In this document: positions 35,193 through 46,974 of the stretch, piece by piece
Layout: each line of letters begins with the position of its first letter
How positions within the stretch are numbered: position 1 is the stretch's first letter
Origin: Hesseltinella vesiculosa
Taxonomy: Eukaryota > Mucoromycota > Mucoromycetes > Mucorales > Cunninghamellaceae
Assembly: GCA_002104935.1 (NCBI GenBank)
Contig: MCGT01000017.1
Location: forward strand, 186,001 to 250,000
Length of the DNA stretch: 64,000 bases
Direction: 5' to 3'
Made by a program: the position numbers and the translations under genes
The notes under the pieces: generated by a model
Seen by the model: the letters and a program-made list of their open reading frames with translations, nothing else
Told to the model about the DNA's origin: nothing
Database searches by the model: none

Positions 35193-35291
35193 AAAGAGGG
35201 GTATAAATGAGGTGAGAAAAATAAAAGAAGAGCTAAAAAAACGCGGGGCGGCATTTTTGATACTTTTCTTTTCGTCACTTTTTAAATAAAT
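35193..35291. promoter_or_regulatory. Very short divergent promoter of INTS9 and the nitrilase gene
   Basis: Ninety-nine bases separate the two start codons. It contains TATAAAT near 35200 and a GCGGGGCGGC G/C block near 35240, with A/T runs on each side. Both transcripts must start inside it or have almost no leader. Confidence 0.7.
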
Positions 35292-36317
35292 ATGCCAGGC
35301 CCTGTCCGTTTGGCTCTGGTGCAAATGTTCATTGACCACAAGGATCGTCAAAGCAATTGGGATAACGCTAGACTGTATGTGGAAAAGGCAGCACAGCAAA
35401 AGTGCGACCTGATTGTCTTTCCAGAGTAAATCCCTGTCGTCATTTTACAGCTTGGTTGGTCATTCACACGCATGCTTTCTTCAAGGTTCTTTCTTGGCGG
35501 ACCCGGACGTAAATCGGTTACCAATGATGGCAAAGACTTCTTTAGTTCACTTGCACAGAAACACCATATCGACATTGTGCCGGGCACGCTTATTGAAGCC
35601 GATGAACATGGCCACATGCTGAACACCTCCTACTACATTGACAACCAAGGAACCGTGTTATTAAAATACGACAAGGTGAACCTCTGGCAACAAGAAAGAC
35701 GCTATTTACAACCAGGTATGACATGCCATCACCTCGACCAAAGCTCACCGTCATGTTTGTCCAGGGTATCCAAGGTTTCCAACGGCCCAGACTCGATTTG
35801 GGTTTAGAGTGGGGATCTGTGCGTGCTGGGACTTGGCTGTTCCCGAAGTGAGTCGCCATTTGGCCATGAAAGGCAATGCCCAATTGATTATCGTTCCTTG
35901 TAAGAGACTAGGCTCCGTCAAGGCACATGAGTCTCATTTTTTTTTTTTTTTACTGGGATAGCCTACTGGACACTCGATGAACAAGACAATGGTCTTCAGA
36001 AATTTGACCCTGAAAGCGAAATCAAGCTGATCAACAGTCTTTGCTCGGCGAGAGCCTTTGAAAATGAGGTGTGCATGGCCTTTTGCAATGCAGCGCAACG
36101 GCTGTCACCAGGCAGCCAGCAACAACTCCCTTTTGGTATTTTGGCTGGGGCAAGCCGGGTGGCTGTGCCGTTCAAAGGGACCATTGGCGCCATTGATGGT
36201 GATCATCAAGACATGCTAGTGGTGGATGTGGATGTGTGTGCCGTTAGCAAAAACGCCGAAGCCATGTACCAGATTCGAGCCGACTATCAAGGCGGACGCG
36301 TCAAACCTAGACTGTAA
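35292..36317 (+). CDS. Carbon-nitrogen hydrolase (nitrilase superfamily amidase)
   Basis: Four exons: 35292-35425, 35486-35715, 35765-35899, 35962-36317; 855 nt, 284 residues, all phases matching. The nitrilase catalytic triad is visible: Glu in LIVFPE (codon split by intron 1), Lys in KYDKVNLW and Cys in GICACWDLAVPE. The family hydrolyses non-peptide C-N bonds of amides, nitriles or carbamoyl compounds; the substrate is not determined. It is convergent with carboxypeptidase 1 (about 100 bp between stops) and divergent from INTS9. No signal peptide. Confidence 0.88.
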
Positions 36318-36416
36318 CTTTATGACATCGACCCTTGAAACAACGCGTTGGATGAAGAAGAAACTACCTGTAGGATCCTTTTATTGTATAAAAAAAAGAG
36401 AGAGGCGAGGGAGAAT

Positions 36417-38525
36417 TTACAACTTGTTGTTCACATGATCGGTGAACATGGCCAAAGAGGCAACGGGTTGGTACCAGGGGACTTCGTGGCCGGCTTCGTA
36501 GACACGGACAAAGGCAAGACCGCCACCGGATTGGAGTTGGCCGACTTCCTTGCCACCAACGTTCCAGGCAGCCAAGGAACCAGCGAATTTCTTGGCGCCC
36601 TTGAAGTTCAAGGCAGAGACCCAGGCATAGTTACCATACCAGTTGCAGATGAAGTCAGCATCACCAGCATAGATCAGCACGCGCACACCGTTGTTCAAAA
36701 GATCAGCCACGTTGGAGGAGAAGCTCTTGATACGGTCACCGGTCGACAAAAAGTTATCAAACTAAAAAAGAGCGGGTGAGCTTTTTGCTGTTTCAAATTT
36801 TTCACAGCCTCGGAAGGCGCGAAAAGAAAAAAAAACTTACCACAGGTCCTGAGCATTCAGTGTAGGGCACCTTGGCACCAATCAAGTCACGGGTAGCAGT
36901 GGTGTTGATGAATTGAATGTAGTTGCTGGGAGCACTGTCAGGAGAGCGGACCTGTCATAAAAAAGACACGATGAGATGACATGCAGCTTTCTACTTTTTT
37001 TTTTTTTGCTGCCGCTTACATCATAGTAGGACTTGTTGGAGAATTGATACTGGCCTTCGATGTTATCAGCACAGAAGTTTTGGGCCTTGACACAGTCACG
37101 CTTGCTGTTGGTCTTGTAGCAGGTTTCAGCTAAGGGCAAAAGTTGATCAGCGTGAGTTTCTTGGCGCCAAGCGGACAGGGCACTTACTCAACTTGGTGCA
37201 ACGAGGAAGAGCGTCGTTCATGGCTTTGCAGTATTGTTCAGGCAAGACAGATCCATCTAGGAAAACCCAATGTCATATGAGCAACGCGCCCAACACGTTT
37301 TTTGTTGATTCTTACAAGAAGAGTTACAGGCCATCTTTTCAAGGTACTTGCTGCAAGTGCAAAAAAAAAAAAAAGAAAGATTTGATGAGCAAGGCATTGG
37401 AGACGATGCTGCATCCTCACTTACTTTTGGATAAGAGGATCGGTCATGCCATTGCCCTGTTGGATAAAAAAAGAGCAAGTGAGAATCAAACCAGTCTGGC
37501 GCTTGTATCACGTGTCTTACCACACCAATGGACTTCAAGTTAATACGGTTCAGTTTGTCAGTTGGCTTCAAAGCTTTGTTTTGCTTCAAGACATAGTCAG
37601 CAAAGGAAGGAACATAGTGACCACCATAACTTTCACTGTGGGAGAGGAGAAGAAAAAAATTAAACACCGCTGCAATGCCTATTTTGGAAAGCCAAGAAAA
37701 AAAAAAAAGCTTGGGTGCTTACCCGAAGAAATGGAAATCGTGTTGACGGTATTGAGGGAAGGCTTCGAAGAAGATTTGCAAGAACTTGTAGGAGAAGTTG
37801 GCGGCTTGATCAGTGCTGAAGACTTTGTTGGAACCATAACTGAAACCAACTTGAGCAGGCTGGTGGGAATATTCAAAGGTCAGATGCAAACGAGGCATTT
37901 GTTGTTATGCAGCTACCTGATCAAAGAAGAGCATGTTGGAAACCTTGTTCCAGCTGCCTTGTTCGTTGTACACAGCCTTGGTAGCATCATCATTGACGCG
38001 ACAGGGACCGAGTTCTAAGTGAAAATAAGAAAGTGAGAAACATTGTGGGAAGAACTCATTATCTCGTGCCACCAACGTACCTTCCCAGAGGCCGCTGTTG
38101 TCAGGGAGCAGAGGACGAAAAAAAATTAGCACGAATCACTTCTAAGGTCGGACGATTTTTTTCTTTTTTTTACATCATGGAGGAACAGCCGGGGCCGCCG
38201 TTGAGCCAGACAGTCAAGGGATCCTTGGCTGGGTTGTTACGGCTTTCAAAGAACCAGAAGAAGTAATGTTCATTGGTGCCGACGTTCAAGTAACCAGAGT
38301 ACTAAGAAACGGAGGTGAGTCTTTTTGCGGACTTGATTTGTTTGCATTGCTTACTTGAGTGACGGTTTCATCGCACAATTTAGGTTGTTTGAAAGACAAA
38401 GAGTGATTTTCATACAGGGAAGATTGCAGGACCTTGAGGCCACCGGGGCCAGGCGTCAGAGCAGCAGAAGCTGCTTGCATTAACAGGGTGCCACCCACCA
38501 ACAACGAACCAAAAATGTTTCTCAT
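36417..38525 (-). CDS. Carboxypeptidase Y-like serine carboxypeptidase 1
   Basis: Vacuolar or secreted S10 serine carboxypeptidase removing C-terminal residues of peptides. Twelve exons were joined, 1,365 nt, 454 residues. One is only 14 nt (38094-38081). The N-terminus [21 protein letters not shown] is a signal peptide. Motifs in order: oxyanion region NGGPGCSS, nucleophile Ser in [10 protein letters not shown], Asp in [14 protein letters not shown], His in [26 protein letters not shown] near residue 50 is the usual start of the mature enzyme, and the propeptide seems short. A paralogue lies at 43399-45501. Both keep paired Cys typical of carboxypeptidase Y. Confidence 0.94.
38081..38094 (-). 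other. 14-nt microexon of carboxypeptidase 1
   Basis: CGGCCTCTGGGAAG sits between a ...ACAACAG acceptor and a GTACG donor. It supplies GLWE, which the family needs between GGPGCSSM and LGPCRVN, and it restores the frame between exons 2 and 4. In the paralogue this codon block is part of a larger exon. Confidence 0.85.
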
Positions 38526-39294
38526 TGTAATTGAATTTGTAAGAAGAAGAAAAAAGATCAAAAAGAGAGCAAGGTTGGTTTTATAGCGTTTTCTGACATT
38601 GGGCCTCACTGGCAAGAAATGCAAGGCTTGGGTGAGCAAATTCCCAAAAAGAGTGCCATTTTACCATTTTCAGTATAGTGCTCAAGGCATCTCAATATTG
38701 GTATCACCATATCCCATTCATAATTCATTTCAGCGTGTAACAACAAACCAAAATTATAGAAAAAAAGATCGTCCATCTCACTGTCTCGACGCCGCATGAC
38801 GCCATGCCCTTGACAGATGACTTCACACGCTTTTTTTTTGCCTGGCCCCTGAGAATGAAGGGATGGCCTTGGGGAAAGGAAGCGCATGTTGTCCCCAGTC
38901 ATTTCTTTTGCGACCGCAAACAAAAGCAGGTAAAGGAAATGGCCCAAAGATAGCAACTGGCGCCCGGCGTATTACCAAGTTGCGCAGCAAGAAAAAATTA
39001 TCCATTTTGGTTAAAAAGACGCATTCTGGCGTTGGTCATTGGAGTAACCTTGTGGAAGGGATAGCGTCTTCATATCAACGGAGATAAAGAAGAGCCGGTT
39101 TGATGAGTAGGACAGCCACAAAATAAAAAAAAATCGGGCAGGACCCTTTGGAAGAAAACCTTCTGTCCCTTGCTTAGATCCTTTGTCCTACTTTGTTAAA
39201 GTTCTTGTGAGAGTTTCTCACTGCCACCAATTTATTGCTTGTGCTGTACAGGAAAAGCTGGAAAATGTGGGGAGAGGTGAGCGGGAAAGGGGTA
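38526..39294. other. Intergenic: carboxypeptidase 1 promoter
   Basis: About 770 bp between the carboxypeptidase start and the stop of the RPA-like gene. No coding signal was supported. Confidence 0.5.
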
Positions 39295-39935
39295 TCAAAT
39301 GGTGAAACCAATCACAGTCGGTTCGCTGTCCTGCAGCATATCTTTGACCGTTACGTTAGGCTCCAGTGATTCGAGTTTCAGTTCTTGAAGTTTCAGGCCA
39401 GTGCCTTTGGACTAGGTAATACATGAGTAAAGGACCTCTCTTTTCTCTGTTGATGGTACCTTGACGTACTTTGCTTGGCACTGCATGCCAACCAACAGGC
39501 TTGTGATTCGGTCAGCCAGAGTATCATCCTTTTTCGCCTTCTGATGAAGAAGAAGAGTAAGGACTTGTCACGTGTTTTTTTCGAGCAAACCATTACCTGG
39601 ACAAATTCAGCACAGCTCATGCCTAGGAATCCAGCTGCATGGTCGTCATAGACGGTATATTCAGCTTCAGTGTTGGTGGCAGAGTCGTAGAGAGTCATGT
39701 TGAAGCGGTAGTTGACCACAGTGGATGTGCATTGTCGACGGCAGTGAGAGCAATAAAAAAGCGTGTGATAGCTGAGCGCTGGTCGTTTACGAGTGAGGCC
39801 CGGCCGGCGTTGCGTGACGATTTTGCTGCTACATACCTTGCCACAGGAGTCCTTCATGCCACAGTTTTGGAAGACATAGGAGCCGTTGGATTCGATTTTC
39901 ACGATTTTCGCGTGGTGGATGATAGTGGGCTTCAT
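39295..39935 (-). CDS. Small protein similar to the C-terminal zinc OB-fold of RPA1
   Basis: Three exons, 39935-39597, 39540-39460, 39411-39295; 537 nt, 178 residues. Cys positions fit a zinc ribbon inserted in an OB-fold, as in the replication protein A large-subunit C-terminal domain: CGMKDSC, then CSHCRRQC followed by VVNYRFNMTLYDSA. TEAEYTVYDDHAAGFLGMSCAEFVQ matches the RPA strand-helix after the ribbon (VTLFNDQAExLLGxSAxEL). The three DNA-binding domains that precede it in RPA1 are absent, and the upstream 200 bp leads straight to the divergent eS19 gene. A single-stranded nucleic-acid-binding or RPA-like role is inferred. The segment after CGK could hold an unremoved intron but no acceptor keeps phase. 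Confidence 0.7.
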
Positions 39936-40136
39936 CCCATGGATGCAGAAAAAAATAGCGGAACAAAAGAAAAGAAAAAAAAAAGAGACGGAGATTAGAT
40001 GCTGGCCGGCAACAGCGAAGCCACCCGCCCTTGGCTTGGGCGGCAAAATTTTTTGTTGGTCCTCGTTTTTGTGTTTCCCTTTTTTTTTTTTTCCTTCTTT
40101 CTCTTTCTTCCTCTTTTTTACATTCTCCAAGCAAAC

Positions 40137-40836
40137 ATGGCTGGTATTACTGTCAAGGACGTCAACGCTCACGGTAATACTTGCTTCTCTAAATAGAAGG
40201 AGAGAGAGGAAAAAAAAACAACACTCGTCATGCAGCAAACGATGCGATTTTTTTTTATTTTGCACCTTGAAAAAAACTTTTACTTCGACGCACCAATGTT
40301 ACAGAGGGGACTTCTTTTTAAATGCTGGGTCATGTCACCGAGGCTAATGCTTTTACTGTCTTTTTTTAATGCTAAATGTTAGCCTTCATCAAGGCCTATG
40401 CTGCCTACCTCAAGCGCACTGGTAAGCTCGAAGTTCCCAAGTGGGTCGATCTTGTCAAGACCGGTACCTTCAAGGAATTGGCTCCTTATGATGCTGACTG
40501 GTACTACATCCGTGCCGCCTCCGTTGCCCGCCACATCTACATCCGCAAGAGCGTTGGTGTTGGTGCTTTGAACAAGGTCCATGGTGGCCGTATCAACCGT
40601 GGCAACCGCCCCTCTCACCACGTCGAAGCCTCCGGCTCCGTCAACCGCAAGGTCCTCCAATCCCTCGAAAAGATCGGTGTCTTGGCCAAGGACAAGAAGG
40701 GTGGCCGCAAGATCACCCAAGACGGTCAAGTAAGTCCCTAGCATTTTAAGCGTCTTCCTTTACTCACATTGTTCTCCCCTTGCAGAGAGATTTGGATCGT
40801 ATTGCCATGACCTTGATTGATGAAGACAGCGAATAA
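40137..40836 (+). CDS. RPS19: 40S ribosomal protein eS19
   Basis: Structural protein of the small cytosolic ribosomal subunit. Three exons: 40137-40173, 40383-40729, 40786-40836; 435 nt, 144 residues, the normal length. Family blocks include MAGITVKDVNAHAFI, YYIRAASVARHIYIRK, GVGALNKVHGG and GRKITQDGQRDLDRIA. The first intron (about 209 bp) is the longest in the neighbourhood, as often seen in ribosomal protein genes, and I see no snoRNA boxes in it. A C/T-rich leader precedes the ATG and AATAAA lies near 40883. Confidence 0.97.
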
Positions 40837-40882
40837 GCGCCAACAGTCAGAATGCTGTATATCGATTTTTCCCTCCCTCGTC

Positions 40883-40888
40883 AATAAA
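40883..40888 (+). promoter_or_regulatory. Polyadenylation signal of eS19
   Basis: AATAAA 47 bp after the stop codon. Confidence 0.6.
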
Positions 40889-40999
40889 CTCTCCAAAAAG
40901 ACTGTTCATTTTGATTCTTTGTAAAAAAAATAGTGATTGACTAGCATTGAATGTTTACTGACTGAGATACTACAAGAGTGAGCTGGGAAAGGGAGTTAT

Positions 41000-42338
41000 T
41001 TACAGATGGGTTGATGACGAAGGGGGAGAGGCCAGGGGAGGCAAGACCACATTTTCTCGGGTCTTGTCAGGGGAGGACCATAAATAGGCCGTCAAAGGTC
41101 GATGTGAAAGAGGAGGTTGGCTAATAGGAGGCGAGGGCGGTGGCAATCCATAAGGGTTCTTGCTGAGTAGCAGGGGCGCTTGATCCATGGATTGGGTATG
41201 GTAATGTGGTTCGTTCTTGATCATGGATGCCATGGCTTGCAGTTTTCTTTTGGGGCCCTTTTTTTTTATTTTTAACAAAAATCAATATCTCCGGTGCCCT
41301 GGATCGTCTGCACTTACCAACGGGTCCTTGGCCAAGTCGGTATAGATCATATAGGCAATATATGAGTGCATCGCATTTCGTTTGATTTTCGGGTGGGGCT
41401 TCTACCGATAAAATAAGAAAAACGTCAGGGTCGGCAAAGGGCTTCCTCATAGCATCTGTTACCATGATGGGCATGTGATACATTGCTTGGCCAACCTGCA
41501 AAAGAGGGAAATGAGACTTGTGAAAGATGAAAAGAGCGCTTACGTCTTGACCAAGAGTTTCCGAATGATCTGGGATGGAAGGCAGCCGCCGTGCACCTAT
41601 TAAGAAGGATGAGTATGCAGAGCATCACCTCACATACACTTACTTTCGTCCGTGGACCGTCGTTGAATGTAGAATTCCCGTCGTTCATAAGGTCGCCCAA
41701 AATGTCGTGGCGGCTCTCGGAGAGAGGAATTGTCAATGGCTGCGGCAGCCGCAGCTAGCAGTATAATGGGATCTGATCTTGCACGTACTAAAAAAAATGT
41801 ATCACCATCAAACAGCCTTCTTTAGCATGGATGTGCGCTTACCACGGCTAGCCATCAGTTTCTAAAAAAGAAATAAACGCAGATTTAGTAAAAAAATTGA
41901 GCAAACTTTAAACAGGTCGCTATCGTGGCGTGTGAGTCCCTCTTGCCCTCTCTCCTGCGGAAATGGGTCCATGATCTTCGCCTTTTTTTGTCACACGGAG
42001 TGAACCTTCCCAAGCACATAATTAACAAAAAAAAAGGAGGGAGACGCTACCTTGGTTGCTGGTCGGGAAGGTGAATGCCATGGTTCTGCGTAAAAAAAAA
42101 AAAAAAAGAAAAGAACAGCCTTGTCGTTACTATGAAAGGTTCCTAGTTTCGTTATTGGCTAGGAAAGCCTACCGGTCAAGTGACTTGAAGTACGACGATG
42201 GTATGGCAGTTCAGTCAATGGGGATTGTTTCGAAAGTGTCATGAGGATATTGCTAGCTTCTTCTGTATCGACCAATCGTACTGGGTCTCTGGTGGATGAG
42301 CGTCGTGGTTGAACTTTAGATGTCACGTCTTGTAACAT
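41000..42338 (-). CDS. Eight-exon gene of unknown function
   Basis: Not recognised. Exons 42338-42173, 42085-42051, 41861-41843, 41787-41644, 41596-41544, 41495-41463, 41401-41318 and 41257-41000 sum to 792 nt, 263 residues, with all phases matching, which is strong evidence for a real gene. The N-terminal part has TEEASNILMTLSK, an amphipathic helix like those of transcriptional co-regulators. Then come an Ala run (LLAAAAAAID), an aromatic-basic piece (YERREFYIQRR), a conserved-looking basic/hydrophobic block (KIKRNAMHSYIAYMIYTDLAKDP then GPKRKLQAMASMIKNEPHY split by an intron) and a Pro-rich tail. A nuclear regulator is possible but unproven. Tail-to-tail with eS19. Confidence 0.72.
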
Positions 42339-43398
42339 GGTAACCAATGTGTATAGGAGGATATTGCTTGCTGTAGGATGAAGGAAGCAATTAAGAAAAA
42401 AAAAGTTCAAAAAAAAAAAAAAGAGTGGGAATCTGGTCGCAGTGCGATAAAAAAAGGGGGGCAGAGGAGATTGTCGTTCTGTTTTCAAGCTGCAGGTAAA
42501 ATAAACCGTAGAGAAGAAAAACAAGGGCAATATGAAATAGGGTCAAGAGTAGCAAAAAGTGACGAAAAGCCAAAGTGCCAAATGACAAGAAATTGATTAA
42601 TTGGAAAAAAAAGAGGGTGGAAAAGAGGCGGCTCCATCAAGCCAAAAGAAAAGAGCATTCCCATTTTGGACAAAGCGGGCAAAGAAAAAAGTCAGCAGGG
42701 AGGGCTGGACAGCCGGCCATCATCATCGTCTTCGAATCGCCGTTGCCATGGCTACCCATTCCAGAAGACCGAGGCCGATCGCCCCCTCCCCGCCTAATGG
42801 CTATGAGGGGCTGAACAATGATAACAGCAAGTGAGACACAATCAAGGAGAAACGACGTGAACATCAAGTTCCTTTTTTTGGCCAAATATGGAAATTTGAT
42901 TGTTGAGCCAGCACCTTGGGCCAGTCAGAAACACACATGTGAATATGTTGCTAAATCCACTACATCTTCCGTCATGCCACTGGCGACGACGCTCCACCCT
43001 TTTTCTATTTTTGGCAGCAAAGTGTACGGCCAAGTGATGATGGACAAAGGTATTTCTGGTGCTTCCAATATATTTGCCATGGCTCGTAACTTCTTTGATC
43101 ACCACTATTGACTCATTGCCATTTTTCTTCATCCATTGTGGTTCAGATAGAGCTGCCTTTGGAGGACGATTTCATGCTTTTGCAAGCAAAAAATTTGTTC
43201 GGTTAGCGCAAAACGAAGCAGCCATTTGATTGACGGCTGAGTTTTGTTTTTCCCGTAGATTTGATGCATAAAGGAAAACTTCTCCCCGTGAAAAGAACGT
43301 CTCTCTTTCCTTTTTTTTTTTTTTCCCTTTGTCTCCTAGAACCATTCTTTTTTTATAAACATTTATTATTATTATTTCCATTTCCCTGTATAAGTTTT
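42339..43398. other. Intergenic, no gene recognised
   Basis: About 1.06 kb, A/T-rich with poly-A runs at the left. It contains the promoters of the unknown gene (minus) and of carboxypeptidase 2 (plus), which are divergent. No supported coding sequence. Confidence 0.5.
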
Positions 43399-45501
43399 AT
43401 GGTTTCCCCACTGTTGTTTTTATGCTTTTTATCCATGGCTTTGGCCATGCCCAGGCATCATTCCTACATCAAACGACAACTCAATGGAGCCAGCATTCGT
43501 TATACCCAACCAACTCTTTGCGACCCATCCGTTGTCCAGGTACAAAACCGGAAAAAAAAAGTCATTCGTTTTTATTTGTTTTGACACTTTTCTGCTCTAG
43601 TATTCTGGTTACATTGACCTTCCTGGAGGACAGAAATACTTTTTTTGGTTTTTTGAAAGCCGCAACAACCCATCCAATGATCCCTTCACTTTATGGTTAC
43701 AAGGAGGACCAGGCTGTTCCTCGTTAGGGTAACGTCAAAAACATTCCTACTAATTGGATTGGGGTGACTCAAATTTTTTATTTTATTAGAGCACTTTTCC
43801 AAGAAATAGGCCCCTGCCAAGTACCCGACGATGGTAGTCAAGCTTTTTACAACGAATATACTTGGACAAGCCTCACCAACATATTGTTTTTGGATCAGGT
43901 ATGGAAGACAATAAACAAAGAATGATAAAACTCACTCCCTTTTTGGCATCTGCATTGTTATCTAGCCCGCCGGCGCTGGTTACTCAAAAGGCACTCGTGC
44001 CAATTCCACTGATGAGGCAGTAGGTCTTGCCTATGATTTTGTGCAGTACTTCTTTCAAGCCTTTCCAAAGTACAGCACGCTTCCTTTTCATATTTTTGGG
44101 TAAGAAAATGGATGATCCTGTGTGCATGCCGGAAAAAAACAAACTTTTTTTTTGTCAACCAGCCGAGGCCTGACCTTCTTTTTTTGATAGTGAATCCTAC
44201 GCTGGGCATTTTATTCCTGCTTTGGGCTCTTACATCCTCGACCAAAATCAACTGACCACCTCGAATTACATCAACCTGATATCGGCAGCCATTGGCAACG
44301 GTATTGTGGATGTGCTGGAACAAGTGTAAGGAGGAGGGATGCGAGGGCCACACGCCTGAAATATCAACTCACGTGCACATGATTGTTTTTTATTTGTAGT
44401 CAATATGATGAAACCATGGCTTGCAACTCTTCATGTAAGACCTCGGACGAAATAAGAAACGATGACAAGGAGACCCACCCTTCTCCCCTTGAATGATGAA
44501 CTACGCAGGAGGAGACGGGGTTGGAACGTTGGCTGAACATTTTTTTTCTTCTTCTTCTTTCCTGTAGATGGATCGGTCTTGCCAGAAAGCGATTGCCAAA
44601 GGATGCAGCAAAATACACCTGCATGTGTCTCGTTACGTGAGTATTTTTAAGACTGCACACGTGAGGTGGACTGAAATGAAAAACTGACCTTTTTCATGCA
44701 GTGGAAAAATGTGACCAAACAGGAACAGTAAAAGACTGCGTGGACGCTACCGACTTTTGCTCAGCAAATGTGGAGAACATCTACAAACTCTCCAACCATT
44801 CGATCTATGACATCAGGACCACACAAAACCAAGGATCCCCGTATACTAAGTTCATCACCCGTCCCGAGATCATGAAAGAAATTAATGCCAATGGTCACTT
44901 TGTTCGCTGCGCTTCCACTGTGGTAAGAAAACAAGTCGATCGTTTGCCACCACACAATGAGATTCCTCACTTATTTCAAATATTTGTATTCTGCAGAAAA
45001 AACAATTTTACGCCACGGGTGATTAGTACGTTGGAAAATAAGGAGCAAAAAAAAAAAAAAAAAAAGCGGGAAATTAAGGAGACTCACCTTTCTCTTTTTT
45101 TTTTTTGAACAGTGCCCGACGCTTCTCACCAGACGTTGCCAAGCTCTTGAACAATAATATCCCGGTACTGGTCTATGCAGGCGATGCTGATTACCGCGCA
45201 AACTGGTATGGTTGTCTTGGTTGGACCCAGGCCTTGCAGTTTGATGGCCGAGATGCCTACCAGGCTTCAGCATTACGGCCATGGATCGTCGACGGAGCCG
45301 AAGCCGGTCAAACCAAATCAGGAGGCGGGTTGACTTTTGTACGTGTCTATGAAGCTGGTCACAAGGTAAAAAAAAAAAAACGTTCCCAACATTCTTTTTC
45401 CCCAGATGACAAACTTCTTTCTTTCTTGACAGGTGCCTGCCTACAAACCTGTTCAAGCCCTTCAAATGATTACGAATTTCATAAACAACCAACCCATGTA
45501 G
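43399..45501 (+). CDS. Carboxypeptidase Y-like serine carboxypeptidase 2
   Basis: Paralogue of the S10 carboxypeptidase at 36417-38525. Eleven exons sum to 1,323 nt, 440 residues. Signal peptide [16 protein letters not shown] followed by a short basic pro-region ending near LIKR-like YIKRQL. Motifs: [18 protein letters not shown] (note WLQGGPG where the paralogue has WLNGGPG), nucleophile Ser in [10 protein letters not shown], Asp in [13 protein letters not shown], His in YEAGHKVPAYKP. The catalytic triad is complete. The donor of exon 9 (TA-GTACG) was chosen because it alone keeps phase into [12 protein letters not shown]. Intron positions largely agree with carboxypeptidase 1, except that the microexon is fused here. 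Confidence 0.93.
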
Positions 45502-46974
45502 ATTTATTTTTATTGCTTTTTATACACTAAACGCATCCATCTATTTAATAACCGTTCTTCTTTGACTCCCAGCTCTCGAAAAAGGCGATCGGACTGGAGA
45601 GAGCAGCAAGAGCGGATCGCGTTTTATTTCACTCATGGAACTCACCTCAATTCAGTAACTACTCCTGGCATCATCCCATCGTGATCACATGAACAATTAC
45701 AAACCAACCGTGCAAGCTCAAACGACATGCATGCACCCTCTCTCTTCAAAACATGCCTTGACTACGCGACATGCAAGGCTCCCCCCGCCTATGTCGGTCG
45801 GAAGCAATGCACGTTGATCTCAAAATGAATCTTGGTTCATCCATGCTGCGCTTTTCAAACCGACCAGTGATGCGCCAGGTGGCACATACGTGTTGTCTTC
45901 CTTCCAAGAACTTTGGAAGCAGCTGCTGGCCAGGAATCAAAGCTGTGCGGCGATTGAATCTGGTCACCTTTTTTCATTTTGAAAAAAAAAAAAGGGCAAC
46001 CGCTGTCAGCGCTTTTGAGTCATCAGGTGGATGTATAATTTTGTAAGGGTACGCAAATGGATGAATGGTGATGGTGATAAAAAAACCAGGGCGATTGGCG
46101 AAGGTCGTCCAGGCAACTTGTGAACAGTTTCGTTTTGACGTCTCCGATTCTCAGCTAAAAAAAAATGAAAAATCCGCCCTTTCCCCCAGGGGACCGCCAG
46201 GCGATCTGATCAAAAAATGAGAGTGCAGAATTGCTTTAAGCAAATTCACCCCAAATGCTGCGCCAGTGTGAAAACATGTGAAATGACACTATAGACGACT
46301 GCTACCGTATACTGTACTCTATCCTGGAACGATCATCGTTTCTCAGGTACGCAATCGCAATCAAGGCTTTCCCCCCTGCGGCTACACTTTTCTTGATTTG
46401 GATTGGTTCGTGCTTATATACATATGTGTTTTTGGTGTGCGCGCTTCTCAAGGACAGGTCTTCCGCTGCTTCCTCCCTTCTTCTTAAGATTAGTTTGCAT
46501 GCTATAATTTTGTCTTAACCTCTTGCACTGCTATGCCAATGTCAAATACTGCACAAATTGGCATGTGTGGACGGACCTGAAGAGGGGCATGCCTGATGTG
46601 ATCCTATTTGATTTCCGACATGCGGGGCAATAGACCATGGATGCCTGCCAAGTTGCTTTTTTTTTTTTTTTTTTTATCTTTTTTGGACCTGTTCCGTCTT
46701 TTTTATTGTTACGTCAAGTACAATATTATTCTACCCTTTCCCAGCGTTCAAAGTATAGCCTGGTCTGAAGAAAATTGTGAAAAATGACATGAGCCTGGAA
46801 TGCAAGTGCTCGATGGTTTTTTTTTAAAGCATTTCTTTTCTCTGCTGCCATGGTGGCGCGGCTGATTTATTTGTAAACGGGACAAAATTTGTACAGAATG
46901 AGGGGTGGAAATGGATAGCATGCTTATTCTAAATAAACGAGACGGACAGAGCCTGCCGGAACGGGGCTATTGTT
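45502..46974. other. Intergenic, about 1.5 kb, with one dispersed repeat copy
   Basis: Between two converging genes (carboxypeptidase 2 and the RhoGEF). It carries a minus-strand copy of the dispersed repeat, a T-run near 46658, and no supported gene. Confidence 0.55.
46030..46250 (-). repeat. Copy 4 of a dispersed intergenic repeat (minus strand)
   Basis: Read on the minus strand it shows, in order, GATCAGATCGCCTGGCGGTC, AGCTGAGAATCGGAGACGTC, a TGGACGACCTTCGCCAATCG block, TTTATCACCATCACCATTCA and CATTTGCGTA. This is the same order as at 26880-27120. Confidence 0.65.

Noticed and set aside
39763..39835. Possible intron GTATGT...CAG inside the RPA-like gene
   Set aside because: No AG acceptor in the stretch keeps the reading frame, while the unspliced reading is open, so it was left in the coding sequence with a note.
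41318..41495. Single long exon reading ...VEAPPENQTKCDALIYCLYDLYRLGQ in the unknown gene
   Set aside because: That frame does not agree in phase with the last exon. Splitting it with an intron from GTAACA to GGTAG restores phase and gives a more protein-like sequence.
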